From assembly GCF_000426725.1 (NCBI RefSeq), contig NZ_AUFX01000011.1:186001-250000 (forward strand): 64,000 nt of DNA, written 5' to 3'. This document shows, piece after piece, positions 54,470 to 63,445 of this stretch. The DNA comes from Sporocytophaga myxococcoides DSM 11118. GTDB taxonomy: Bacteria > Bacteroidota > Bacteroidia > Cytophagales > Cytophagaceae. The position numbers were made by a program, and so were the translations under genes. Positions within the stretch are counted from its first letter, which is position 1; each line of letters opens with the position of its first letter. The notes below the pieces were generated by a model, which saw only the letters and a list, made by a program, of their open reading frames with translations, was not told where the DNA came from and did no database searches.

Positions 54470-54990
54470 ACTTAAATTTAGTCCTTGTTTTAGTGATTAT
54501 CTCTTTAATTATATATCTGATTATCAATACTTAGATATACAGTTAGTATTATAAACGTCAGTTTCTATTTTAAATTTCAAGTTTTGATTCTTGCGGCAAT
54601 TATAAATCCCTTTATTGCTCATTTAAGTTCCCAAATTGGAATAATAATAGCCAATTCAGGAGTTTTTTTTGATTTCTTTAATCTTTGATAAAATTAAGGC
54701 TAGGGTTAATAATGCAGAAACACCATTCACCCATCTTATAAACTTCAAACTTTCAACACCTTACATTTAAATTTTCAACTTTAGGAATGTAATATTACTA
54801 TATCCCCAATTTAATTAGCGGCAAATATATGAATTTAACTTAATTCCCTAACAATGATATTTTTCACTTAGACAAGTATATAGGTTAAATCCTGAGATTA
54901 TGATTCTTAATTATTGATTCCTTTTAAAACAGAAAAAAAAAGAGGTTGTCCGAAAGTCAGACAACCTCCAATCAAAAGATTTAAGTTTTT
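54470..54990. other. Intergenic region, 520 bp
   Basis: It should hold the exbB promoter. Its distal part holds the terminator of the gene ending at 54991. The remaining 400 bases are AT-rich with no supported gene. Confidence 0.55.
54931..54968 (-). terminator. Intrinsic terminator of the SGNH gene
   Basis: On the minus strand GAGGTTGTC and GACAACCTC form a 9-bp stem with a 9-base loop, followed by nine T residues, 22 bases after the stop codon. Confidence 0.9.
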
Positions 54991-56328
54991 TTATGGAAAA
55001 ACAATTCCCGGATATGAAGCTACATTTACCTGAGGCAAAGTTGAGCCATATTTATTATTTATAGCATTGATAAAGCCATTGGCAACTATTGCATTACCCT
55101 GAGGGGTAAGGTGAATTCCATCAAGGGAAAATGCTCCTCCTGTTACAAATGTTGCTGTAAATGTAAGACCTTCAAATGTTATCCCTGTTTTAAGGGAACT
55201 CATTACTGAAGCCATATCTGCAAAGGCAAGATCTTTTTGCTGGGCTACATTCAGGATGGTTTGGTTATATGCTGCAGTTGCTGATTTAATATTGGCAATC
55301 TCCGTTTGATCAAGCACATATTTACCTGGAATGGGAGTCTGACTTCCCCAACCATAACATTTTATGGAATCCTGAGGAATCGTTAACAATATTAATTCGT
55401 CGCTTTTTATTTGTCTCAGGCCTCCTGGAGCATTCTTATCGCTGATGATAAAAGGATTTTGTCCCAGATTGAAAGTAATTCCTAAAGGACCATAAGCTTG
55501 ATTCAGAGCAACTACCTGGGTTTGTGATGTCAACGCTAAACCATTATAAGGTATAGTGGTAAAATATGGAATATCTGTAATATCAGGAATGTTCGCTATC
55601 ACTCCTTTGGCTCCTCCTGCCAATACTGAATTTGCTATAGTATTCAGATATTGAGAATATGCAACTGGATTTGTAATACTATCTCCCCCCCCTTCACCTC
55701 CTGTCGATGCATATAGCAGCACATCATTATTTCCAATCCATATAGAAACAAATGTAGGGTTTTGAGCTACTACATCTCCTACTACTGTTGAAACTCCCGG
55801 ATTGCTTGCTATCCTAAAATAAAATGGATTTCCAGGATTTGCTCCCAGCGGGCTTCTGCCAAAAAGGGGGGAAAGCAAATGAAAAGATTTTGCTCCTGGA
55901 ACACCCATATTATTAAATGGCCCCTGACCTCCTATTGGATTAAGGTTTGCAAGATTAGGCTGGCCTGCCAACACAGGTGAGAGAGAAGTTACCCCTTTAC
56001 AGTCAGTTACAGGAGCTAATACTCTTTTAGTAACTAATTGACCGTTTTGCACCCCTATCCCATTCTCGTCTACCATGTACGGAACCTTAAATGGTCCTCC
56101 GCCTGCCAATGCGAATTGCTGTGCAAGGATGTTGGTATAAGCATATGTTTGTCCTTGTATATACAAGGCACCACTAGAATAACCCGCCGTCAGAGAATTT
56201 CCCACGGCCACATATTTTGAAAAATTTGCAGACCCCGAAGTGACTGCAATATCTTCTTTTATATCCGGTTTGCATCCAAATGATAAAGCTGCGAGAGCTA
56301 AATAAAGATGCGCTATCTTAAGTTTCAT
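54991..56328 (-). CDS. SGNH/GDSL hydrolase lipoprotein
   Basis: The ATG at 56328 gives 445 residues with an SPII signal; the lipobox is LSFGC near residue 18. A start at 56430 would put a 34-residue leader before it and overlap the upstream gene. The SGNH blocks are visible: block I VAVGNSLTAGYSSG near 42, block III IWIGNNDVLLYA near 200, and block V DGIHLTPQGNAIVA near 410. It is an outer-membrane-anchored esterase or lipase. It starts 14 bases after the FadL-type gene, so the two form an operon, which fits lipid hydrolysis followed by uptake. Confidence 0.9.
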   Translation of the reverse strand: MKLKIAHLYLALAALSFGCKPDIKEDIAVTSGSANFSKYVAVGNSLTAGYSSGALYIQGQTYAYTNILAQQFALAGGGPFKVPYMVDENGIGVQNGQLVTKRVLAPVTDCKGVTSLSPVLAGQPNLANLNPIGGQGPFNNMGVPGAKSFHLLSPLFGRSPLGANPGNPFYFRIASNPGVSTVVGDVVAQNPTFVSIWIGNNDVLLYASTGGEGGGDSITNPVAYSQYLNTIANSVLAGGAKGVIANIPDITDIPYFTTIPYNGLALTSQTQVVALNQAYGPLGITFNLGQNPFIISDKNAPGGLRQIKSDELILLTIPQDSIKCYGWGSQTPIPGKYVLDQTEIANIKSATAAYNQTILNVAQQKDLAFADMASVMSSLKTGITFEGLTFTATFVTGGAFSLDGIHLTPQGNAIVANGFINAINNKYGSTLPQVNVASYPGIVFP

Positions 56329-56341
56329 AGTTCCTTTCTGA

Positions 56342-57568
56342 TTAAAAATTATATGATAAGCCAATTCCTGGAATATATGCATAGGTTTTGTATGCCCCTT
56401 TAAAATTTGCTGGTTTATACTCCGAATCACGTTTCAGCTGATTGACAAATAAAAATGACAAGTCTATACTTAATCTCTCTGTAGGATAAATGGAAAGCCC
56501 TGCAGATAGCCCAATTCTATTTCCATCAGGAGTTTCAGGGTTTTCATAATCTTTTTTTACAGGAGTTTCATCATAATATCCGCCTAGTCTTATTGTAAGC
56601 ATATCACTAGCTTTGTATTGACCTCCTAGTCTGAAGATAAATGTGTTATCATACTTTCTTGGATTTCTGGAATCAGGTAGTGATGGGGTATTTTGTTTGA
56701 AGTCAAAGATAAGCGAATCATAAGCACTCCATCTGACATAATCAACCTGAGCTCCAATAAGGAAGTTATCATTTATGTTATATGAGATACCACCACTGAA
56801 AGTAGCTGGTAATGGAAGAGTGGCATCAAATTTATTTCCTGCTGGGAAATTAGCGGATAAAGATGATGGTACTGTAAAGTTGGCATCGCCATCCTTTAAG
56901 TCCATCTTTATTTTGGATCTGTAGTTCAAGCCAATTGTCAGAGCTTCTATAGGTTTAAATGATATCCCCAAATTGTATCCCCAATTGGTTGCATGACCTT
57001 TTAGATTTGCCTGACCAGAGCTTCCATCTGCAAAAGTGACAGGTATAGCGCGGTGAAGATCTACTTTACCATAAGCAAACACTAGCCCTGCTCCAATACC
57101 AAGCTTATCACCTATTTTGTAAGAAACTGTTGGCTGAAAAAAAACTGCTTTTAATTTGATATCCTGGATCAAATATTTTCCTCCCCAATTATCACCCCAT
57201 ACAATGGAACTGCCAAATGGAGTATATACTCCTATTCCCGCACTTAAATTATCAGTAATTTTGGCGCTGGCAAATACTGAAAAAGGAGTAGACAAAGGGT
57301 TATCTGTCCTTGCTGTAAAACCAGCGTTGGAGGAGCGAAACTGAGTATAAGAAAATATACCACTAATGCTTCCTGTAAAGCTATACTTGTCTTTTATCAA
57401 AGACAAAGCTCCCGGATTAAAGAATATAGAACCGGCATCCATTGTAAGTCCTGTGCCAATATGTCCCATTCCGACATATCTTACCCCAATAAGATTTACC
57501 TGGTATCCTCCAGCCTTAACCAATCCGGCAGCTGAGAGAAATATCATAAAAAATAATAGTTTTTTCAT
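56342..57568 (-). CDS. FadL/OmpP1/TodX-family outer-membrane transporter
   Basis: The 408-residue protein has a signal peptide ending near KAGGYQVN. FadL-type features are the mature N-terminus GGYQVNLIGVRYVGMGHIG, FFNPGALSLIKDKYSF and the later LGIGAGLVFAYGKVD and GLNYRSKIKMDLKDGDA segments, ending in GIGLSYNF. It would take up long-chain fatty acids or other hydrophobic compounds. The adjacent SGNH esterase is the likely supplier of substrate. Confidence 0.92.
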   Translation of the reverse strand: MKKLLFFMIFLSAAGLVKAGGYQVNLIGVRYVGMGHIGTGLTMDAGSIFFNPGALSLIKDKYSFTGSISGIFSYTQFRSSNAGFTARTDNPLSTPFSVFASAKITDNLSAGIGVYTPFGSSIVWGDNWGGKYLIQDIKLKAVFFQPTVSYKIGDKLGIGAGLVFAYGKVDLHRAIPVTFADGSSGQANLKGHATNWGYNLGISFKPIEALTIGLNYRSKIKMDLKDGDANFTVPSSLSANFPAGNKFDATLPLPATFSGGISYNINDNFLIGAQVDYVRWSAYDSLIFDFKQNTPSLPDSRNPRKYDNTFIFRLGGQYKASDMLTIRLGGYYDETPVKKDYENPETPDGNRIGLSAGLSIYPTERLSIDLSFLFVNQLKRDSEYKPANFKGAYKTYAYIPGIGLSYNF

Positions 57569-57871
57569 GTTAAATTGATTTTAAAAATTGATGCTATAAC
57601 TGGTAGTCCTGATATTTTGTTTCAGAGTGAATCTGACTTGAAATTAAAAAAATGCTGTTAAATAATCATTAAATCAGTCTTTCAGATGAATATTATTCTT
57701 ACTTAAAACCTAAATTTGAAATATGAAGGTCTTTATTATTATAATTATCTCAAGCATTGGGGAATTACCTTAAAAGGTACGGAAATACAGGTTGTAACAC
57801 ATATTTATCTTAAGATAAATTCTTTTGCCAAATTAATTCAATTAATTATTTTCGAACAAATTACCGCATTT
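57569..57871. other. Intergenic region upstream of the PstS-like gene
   Basis: About 300 bases between the divergent FadL and PstS-like genes. A TTG-initiated open stretch from 57716 is continuous with the PstS-like gene but reads as non-coding, so I treat it as leader DNA. Confidence 0.5.
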
Positions 57872-58813
57872 GTGAACAAATTATTATTGCTATTCATTGC
57901 CCTATTCATGCTTTCCTGTGAGGGCACTAATACCATGAATCTTTCATCAGCAGTTTTAGAAAAACCTGTTACTGATTCTGTAAAAGATACTACTCATGGA
58001 CATATCAATCAGATACAAATCTCCATCAAAGGCAGCACTACTGTTGCTCCTGTTATGGAAAAGTTAATCTCAAGATTTGAAAAGAGAAATAAATTATATG
58101 CCTTTCATTTAGAAGCTGCCGGAAGCCAGTCTGGTATAGAAGCCTTAAAAAGGCAGGATGCAGATATAGCCATGACTTCTGCAATCATGAATGAGAATCA
58201 TAAATTTGATTTTCATAAAAGAAAGCTTGATTTTGTTGAACTATATCTCGGTGGTGATGCACTTGCAATCATTGTGAATGTAAACAATAAAGCTAAGGGC
58301 TTAACCAAAGAAATGGTGAAAGAAATTTTTACAGGTAATATTAAACAATGGGAAGTAAGCACTGGCCTTGATAAGCATATACGCATCTTTGGAAGAGATA
58401 CCACATCAGGTACATATCGATATTTTAAAGAACAAATACTGGACAATGAAAGCTTCTCCGAAAATACAGTATCTCTTAAAAACAGTAAGGACATAATTGA
58501 TTCCGTTCGAAAATATCAAAATGCAATTGGTTATGTTTCATTTGCTCAATTGAATTATTCAGTAGAACCACTTGATATCTCCTTTGACAAAGGAAAATCT
58601 TTCATAAAATTAAGGAATGAACATGTGGAGAATTTCCACTATAAATTTGTAAGGCCTTTATACCTCTATTACACCGCTGATACATACATAAAATTAAAAG
58701 CATTTATTGATTTTATAAAAAGTGATGAAGGAAAAGAAATAATCTTCAATGAAGGGTATATACCTGTCAGCAGTTCTTTAATCAGTGGGAAACATCATAA
58801 AGAAATTCAATAA
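57872..58813 (+). CDS. PstS-like phosphate-binding lipoprotein
   Basis: I choose the GTG at 57872 because it directly starts an SPII signal (VNKLLLLFIALFMLSCEG, lipobox cysteine near residue 16), giving 313 residues; an earlier TTG at 57716 would bury this signal behind 52 unlikely residues. The PstS features are IKGSTTVAPVMEKLI near 50, AAGSQSGIEALKRQDADIAM near 80, and GRDTTSGTYRYFKEQ near 172, all phosphate-contact loops. No pstCAB genes are near, so it may act as an orphan binding or sensing protein. Transcribed alone or with DinB. Confidence 0.85.
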   Translation: MNKLLLLFIALFMLSCEGTNTMNLSSAVLEKPVTDSVKDTTHGHINQIQISIKGSTTVAPVMEKLISRFEKRNKLYAFHLEAAGSQSGIEALKRQDADIAMTSAIMNENHKFDFHKRKLDFVELYLGGDALAIIVNVNNKAKGLTKEMVKEIFTGNIKQWEVSTGLDKHIRIFGRDTTSGTYRYFKEQILDNESFSENTVSLKNSKDIIDSVRKYQNAIGYVSFAQLNYSVEPLDISFDKGKSFIKLRNEHVENFHYKFVRPLYLYYTADTYIKLKAFIDFIKSDEGKEIIFNEGYIPVSSSLISGKHHKEIQ

Positions 58814-58834
58814 GAAAAAGGCTCCGGATTCATT

Positions 58835-58862
58835 AAACAAGAGATTCCGTTCCTTGTTTTTC
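58835..58862 (+). terminator. Possible terminator after the PstS-like gene
   Basis: AACAAG and CTTGTT pair around an 11-base loop and run into TTTCTTT just ahead of the DinB start codon. The stem is short. Confidence 0.4.
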
Positions 58863-58866
58863 TTTA

Positions 58867-59340
58867 ATGAAAGATGAACAAAAAGACGTCAGAATCCAAC
58901 TTTTAAATATGCTGACCAAGGAACAGGCCCATATTTCATTTGCAGGGTCTGTTGAGGGTATAGATTATAAAACAGCAGGGAAATCAGAAAAAACATTTCC
59001 TTATAATATCTGGCAACTAAGTTCGCATATTCAGTTTACACAAAAAGATATTCTTGAATTCTGCACCAACAATCAATATAAAGAGCCAAAGTGGCCTGAT
59101 GATTACTGGCCTTCAAATGCAAAACCTACACAACAGGAATGGCAAGATTGTCTCAGTTATTTTCAAGAGGACAGGAATTCTTTTGTTAATCTCATCAAAA
59201 ACCCTTCTGCTGATCTATTGGCGCCTATCCCACATGGCACAGGACAAAACCTTTTAAGGGAAGCCATATTAATCTGTGATCATACAGCTTACCATACAGG
59301 TCAGATTGTTCTTTTAAGAAAGTTGCTTGGAAATTGGTGA
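58867..59340 (+). CDS. DinB-family protein
   Basis: The 157-residue soluble protein has the DinB four-helix bundle. Possible metal ligands are the histidine in WQLSSHIQFTQKDIL near residue 55 and the two histidines of CDHTAYHTGQIVLLRKLL near 139. DinB proteins are metal-binding, thiol-related enzymes of stress responses. It is convergent with the START gene, whose stop is 2 bases away. Confidence 0.9.
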   Translation: MKDEQKDVRIQLLNMLTKEQAHISFAGSVEGIDYKTAGKSEKTFPYNIWQLSSHIQFTQKDILEFCTNNQYKEPKWPDDYWPSNAKPTQQEWQDCLSYFQEDRNSFVNLIKNPSADLLAPIPHGTGQNLLREAILICDHTAYHTGQIVLLRKLLGNW

Positions 59341-59342
59341 AA

Positions 59343-59954
59343 TTAATGGAACCTTTTCTCCACTTCTTTTCTAAGATTCTGAGCAGTAATCAGCGGACCT
59401 TCTGTAGACCCAAGATTATAAAGCCATGCTGGAATTGCTCCGGAAGGATCAACTCTCATTTCATAAATTACCTGGCAGGAATTCTGAGTAATCGGAGTTA
59501 TTTTCCAAAGTGTCTGGTAGTGTTTAATCCTCACTCTACCGCTTCTTTCAGGAAGGTAATCTGGCACTCCCATTCCTGTCAGTGTATATTCACCAGTTGA
59601 TTTATTTTCAGAAATTTTAAGATGAACAATCATATCTCGGTCTTGTATAGGCCAAGGTGCACTCGTCATCTGATAATGGTAGTATTCGTTTTCATTTACC
59701 TTTTTCAATAACTTAGCTTCACTGCATTTATAAACCCAATTGGTATATTTTTCCTTATCCTTAAGTATTTCAAGTACATTAGAGGCAGGGTAGTTTATAC
59801 TGGTCTCAATTTTAATTTTCTTGATTCCTGCATCTTTATCTCCAGTATAAATTCTAATTCCTTCTTCCTCCTTCTTTAATTCCCAATCACCACTTGTGGA
59901 AGTAAAGGCCAATAACAAATTTAAAAACAGCAGGGAAAATGTTAGTTTGATCAC
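59343..59954 (-). CDS. Exported START-domain lipid-binding protein
   Basis: The 203-residue protein starts at a GTG that gives a signal peptide (about 1-22). The START features are GDWELKKEEEGIRIYTGD, PASNVLEILKDKEKYTNWVY, PWPIQDRDMIVHLKI and the closing helix SGAIPAWLYNLGSTEGPL. It should bind a lipid or hydrophobic molecule in the periplasm. Bacterial START proteins of this size are common in Bacteroidota; the ligand is unknown. Confidence 0.9.
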   Translation of the reverse strand: MIKLTFSLLFLNLLLAFTSTSGDWELKKEEEGIRIYTGDKDAGIKKIKIETSINYPASNVLEILKDKEKYTNWVYKCSEAKLLKKVNENEYYHYQMTSAPWPIQDRDMIVHLKISENKSTGEYTLTGMGVPDYLPERSGRVRIKHYQTLWKITPITQNSCQVIYEMRVDPSGAIPAWLYNLGSTEGPLITAQNLRKEVEKRFH

Positions 59955-60120
59955 GTTTAATTATGTTTTTCTATTCAACTATATTATTGCCAACTTAAAA
60001 AATAACTTAATATTTATTAACTAAGCCATTATGTATATGTTACGATTAAAATAAGATTAAATATACATTCTGGGATAAAAAGCTTAAAACGATAAAATAA
60101 GTTCTTCTATATTCCTTTTT

Positions 60121-60681
60121 TTAGTAACATGGCTCATTCTGATGATTGTGTTTAATAAAAACAATCTTTCCAATATCAAATCCTTCATTTTTTGCTTTAT
60201 CAATTAATTGATCAACTACATTCTTTGACAATACAGGTTTTCTGGACAATATCCAAAGCCTGGTTCTTGACTCATCACCGGCTAATGCATACTCATACTC
60301 ATTTCCTACAGAAAGGATTTGATAATCTCTTTTAAATGGACCTCTGAATTTAACCTTAAACTTTGAATTGGTGCCAGCGTCTTTCAAAATGGCTTTACCG
60401 AACGACTTTTTAAGATTACCGGATTCAGTTACACGACATTCATTAACAATTCTGAATGTTCCATCTTTTTCCAAAGAATATTCCGATGTAGCATTGATAC
60501 AACCCTTTTCAAATTTGGTAGGGATTGCAGCTATTTCATACCACTTCCCCTGATACCTGTTCAGATCAATTTTTCTTTCTACTTTGAGCGGAGCTGGCTT
60601 TCTTCTCATAAGATATCCTAAAATTGCTCCTGCAATTGCTCCCCCTAGAACCGATCCCCATCTGATTTCCTTTTCCATCAT
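60121..60681 (-). CDS. blc: Bacterial lipocalin, membrane-anchored
   Basis: The 186-residue protein opens with a glycine-rich membrane helix (about 7-24, WGSVLGGAIAGAILGYL) instead of the lipobox of classic Blc. The lipocalin signature RYQGKWYEIAAIPTKFEKGC is near residue 43. INATSEYSLEKDGTFRIVNE, YALAGDESRTRLWILSRKP and a closing amphipathic helix follow, as in Blc. It would bind lysophospholipids or fatty acids at a membrane. Two start codons, three bases apart, are possible. Confidence 0.9.
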   Translation of the reverse strand: MMEKEIRWGSVLGGAIAGAILGYLMRRKPAPLKVERKIDLNRYQGKWYEIAAIPTKFEKGCINATSEYSLEKDGTFRIVNECRVTESGNLKKSFGKAILKDAGTNSKFKVKFRGPFKRDYQILSVGNEYEYALAGDESRTRLWILSRKPVLSKNVVDQLIDKAKNEGFDIGKIVFIKHNHQNEPCY

Positions 60682-60806
60682 TTCATCTTTATAAAAGAAT
60701 AACGACTACTGCATTAAGACTGTTTTTAATAACAATTCAGTATGGTAATCTAACTCTGATCATCTATAATTCAAGCAGCCAAAGAGTTCTGAATGGAAGA
60801 TAAAAA

Positions 60807-60846
60807 CAAAAAGAGATTGACATGTCTGCCAATCTCTTTTATTTTA
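60807..60846 (-). terminator. Intrinsic terminator of the AIM24-like gene
   Basis: On the minus strand AAAAGAGATTGG pairs with CAATCTCTTTT around a 10-base loop and is followed by a T-rich tract. It sits 18 bases after the stop at 60864. Confidence 0.85.
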
Positions 60847-60863
60847 TCACAACCAATCAAACT

Positions 60864-61649
60864 TTAATCTCCATCGATTAGATTGCCCAAACCGCCGAGA
60901 ATACTACCTTCCTCTCTGCGTTGACCAATACCATATGCTAGCATACGGGAAGCAAGTCGGCTTATTGGCAAAGATTGTACCCAAACCTTTCCAGGTCCTC
61001 TTAATGTCGCGAAAAACAAGCCTTCACCACCGAAAAGTGAATTTTTGATTCCTCCTATGAATTCAATATTATAATCTACTCCACTGGTGAATGCTACAAT
61101 ACAACCAGTATCCACTTTAAGTACTTCACCAGGCTGAAGTGTTTTCTCCGTAACCATCCCTCCTGCATGCACGAAAGCAAAGCCATCGCCTTCCAGCTTT
61201 TCCATAATGAATCCTTCACCTCCAAAAAGTCCGGTGCCCAGTTTTTTCTGGAATTCAATTCCTATAGAAACACCTTTAGCAGCACACAAAAAGGCATCTT
61301 TTTGACAAATTAATCTACCATCCAATTCTGCTAGGTTCATAGGTATTATTTTACCAGGATAAGGAGAAGCAAAACTAACATGCTTTTTACCAGATCCACC
61401 ATTAGTAAAAGCAGTCATAAACAAACTCTCACCGGTGAGAAGTCTTTTTCCTGCAGAAAAAATCTTTCCAAGAAATCCTCCTTGTTGCTGAGATCCGTCA
61501 CCAAAAATAGTTTCCATTCTTATCCCATCTTCCATCATCATAAAGCTGCCGGATTCAGCAACTACAGTTTCCTGAGGATCGAGTTCTATTTCTACAAACT
61601 GCATTTCCTCACCATAAATCTTGTAATCTATTTCGTGATTGCTTTTCAT
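60864..61649 (-). CDS. AIM24/TIGR00266 family protein
   Basis: The ATG at 61649 gives 261 residues; a start at 61739 would overlap the divergent gene. The double-stranded beta-helix repeats of the family are seen in [80 protein letters not shown] and [20 protein letters not shown]. It is cytoplasmic with unknown function, widely conserved in bacteria. Confidence 0.93.
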   Translation of the reverse strand: MKSNHEIDYKIYGEEMQFVEIELDPQETVVAESGSFMMMEDGIRMETIFGDGSQQQGGFLGKIFSAGKRLLTGESLFMTAFTNGGSGKKHVSFASPYPGKIIPMNLAELDGRLICQKDAFLCAAKGVSIGIEFQKKLGTGLFGGEGFIMEKLEGDGFAFVHAGGMVTEKTLQPGEVLKVDTGCIVAFTSGVDYNIEFIGGIKNSLFGGEGLFFATLRGPGKVWVQSLPISRLASRMLAYGIGQRREEGSILGGLGNLIDGD

Positions 61650-61737
61650 ATAAATTATTATGTTTGACAGATACGAATTTAACAAAATCTTTAATTCTAA
61701 AGTTGATTTAAATACAAAGTCCATTCCTATTCGATCC

Positions 61738-62580
61738 ATGAAAAGAATTTATCTACACTTTATTCTTTGCTTTGTGTTTTTTCAAGCTTTTAGCCAACAA
61801 ATAGATTCTGTTTCAATTGAAAAAAAAAGCAAACAGCATATATATAGAGTAAAATGGTATATCGATGCCCCTATTATAGTTGGTGGTTTAGTCTCTAATT
61901 ATTATGGCGTTCGTGTTTTAAAAGGGAAAAAGGGAATAGATGAAGCAACCGTTCTTACATTAGGTCCTGAAGATGTTCCAAAATTTGACCGAGGAGCTAC
62001 CAGGCAGAATCCCGCATTTGCAGAAAAAGCCATGCACATATCCGATATAACTCTTACAACGACTATTATTTTGCCAGGACTATTATTGTTTGATAAAAAA
62101 ATCAGGCAGGATGCAGTTAGGATAGGAGTAATTTACCTGACTACGGTTTCCCTTATGTCCAATTGTTATTCCTGGGGAGTAGGCCGAATTAACAGATACC
62201 GCCCCTATGTTTATAATCCAAATGAAAGCATGGAAAGACGAACCCGAAACGGTTCCAAAAACTCATTTTATGGAGGCCATGCTGCTGCTGCTGCTACGTG
62301 TTCTTTTTTTGCGGCAAAAGTATTTGCTGATTATCACAAAGGATCTAAACTTGTACCTGTATTCTATGGTCTGGCAATTATTCCTCCTGCCATAACAGCC
62401 TACTATAGATATAAGGCTGGTATGCATTTCCCTTCAGACCTGATTGTTGGAACAATAGCCGGGGCTGCTATAGGAATTGTAGTTCCTGAACTTCACAAAC
62501 CTCGAAAAAAGAACAAAAATATGTCATTTGATCCTATAATTGGTCCTTGCCAAGGATTTGCAATGACTTATAAATTCTGA
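61738..62580 (+). CDS. PAP2-family phosphatase, atypical motif 1
   Basis: The ATG at 61738 gives 280 residues with a signal peptide ending near AFSQQ. PAP2 motif 2 is [12 protein letters not shown] (GGH instead of the usual SGH) and motif 3 is [12 protein letters not shown]. Motif 1 reads [10 protein letters not shown] and lacks the basic residue seven positions before RP. Several hydrophobic segments suggest a membrane-bound enzyme acting on lipid phosphates. It ends one base before the stop of a second PAP2 gene on the other strand, from which it is divergent in sequence. Confidence 0.85.
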   Translation: MKRIYLHFILCFVFFQAFSQQIDSVSIEKKSKQHIYRVKWYIDAPIIVGGLVSNYYGVRVLKGKKGIDEATVLTLGPEDVPKFDRGATRQNPAFAEKAMHISDITLTTTIILPGLLLFDKKIRQDAVRIGVIYLTTVSLMSNCYSWGVGRINRYRPYVYNPNESMERRTRNGSKNSFYGGHAAAAATCSFFAAKVFADYHKGSKLVPVFYGLAIIPPAITAYYRYKAGMHFPSDLIVGTIAGAAIGIVVPELHKPRKKNKNMSFDPIIGPCQGFAMTYKF

Positions 62581-62581
62581 T

Positions 62582-63322
62582 TTAAAACCGGTAATTTATT
62601 CCAATTCCTTTCGCATGAAAACTTACCATAGGTGAAATTGTAAGTTTTTTGGGTAAATGGAAACGGTTGAGATGTGTCAAATAAGCAAGATGAACAGATA
62701 ATATGCCAATTCCGGCCCCTGCCAGGACATCGGATTGCCAGTGTTTATTATTTAACATTCTACAAACTCCTACTGAAGCAGCAACTGCATATCCGGAAAC
62801 ACCTATCCAAGGGCTTATATCTTTAAACTCCTGATGTAAAATAGCCGCTGCCACAAAAGCGTCAGTTGTATGTCCTGATGGGAAAGACATAAAATCAGAT
62901 TTATCAGGACGCTCCCTGCCAACTATATTTTTTAATGGGAAAACCATGGCAGAAGCGATTATATTAGACTTGATTATGAGCAGTGCCACATTGAAAAAAT
63001 CATGCTGTGAAGGGGTTCCCAGTAACTTCAGCAATACATATTGACCATATGGAACATATTTTAAATAATCGTCTGCATCCGTAGAAAAATCAGGGAACAA
63101 ATGATGAATATCTTTTTTGGCATCTATACTGCTGTATAGACCATGATTTCCTGAGACGGAAACTCCATAACCTACTAAAATTGCAGGTGCTGCAAAATAT
63201 TTCACCGAATTTTTCTGATACCATTTTTTTTTCAGCACAACTGTGTTTGAATCAGATTGTGCATGTAAACCGAGAGTATTAAATAAAAACAGAAAAACGA
63301 ATAGATATAAACGCAGGTCCAT
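62582..63322 (-). CDS. PAP2-family phosphatase
   Basis: The 246-residue protein has a signal peptide ending near GLHAQSD. All three PAP2 motifs are canonical: KNIVGRERP near residue 131, FPSGHTTDAF near 147 and CRMLNNKHWQSDVLAG near 187. It would dephosphorylate a lipid phosphate such as phosphatidate or undecaprenyl pyrophosphate in the periplasmic space. It is convergent with the other PAP2 gene with a single base between the stops. Confidence 0.9.
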   Translation of the reverse strand: MDLRLYLFVFLFLFNTLGLHAQSDSNTVVLKKKWYQKNSVKYFAAPAILVGYGVSVSGNHGLYSSIDAKKDIHHLFPDFSTDADDYLKYVPYGQYVLLKLLGTPSQHDFFNVALLIIKSNIIASAMVFPLKNIVGRERPDKSDFMSFPSGHTTDAFVAAAILHQEFKDISPWIGVSGYAVAASVGVCRMLNNKHWQSDVLAGAGIGILSVHLAYLTHLNRFHLPKKLTISPMVSFHAKGIGINYRF

Positions 63323-63445
63323 GCTGAAAACAAATAATTAATTGGTCAGTAACCTTGATTAGCAAATAGCTGAATTGAACTGAAATAGAAACGAGAGTGG
63401 TTTAGGAATATTCTTTAAAAACAGGAAAAAGTTAAGTCCAGAAAC

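Noticed and set aside
57716-57871. N-terminal extension of the PstS-like protein
   Set aside because: It would bury a clear SPII signal peptide and begins with TTG; its codons look non-coding.
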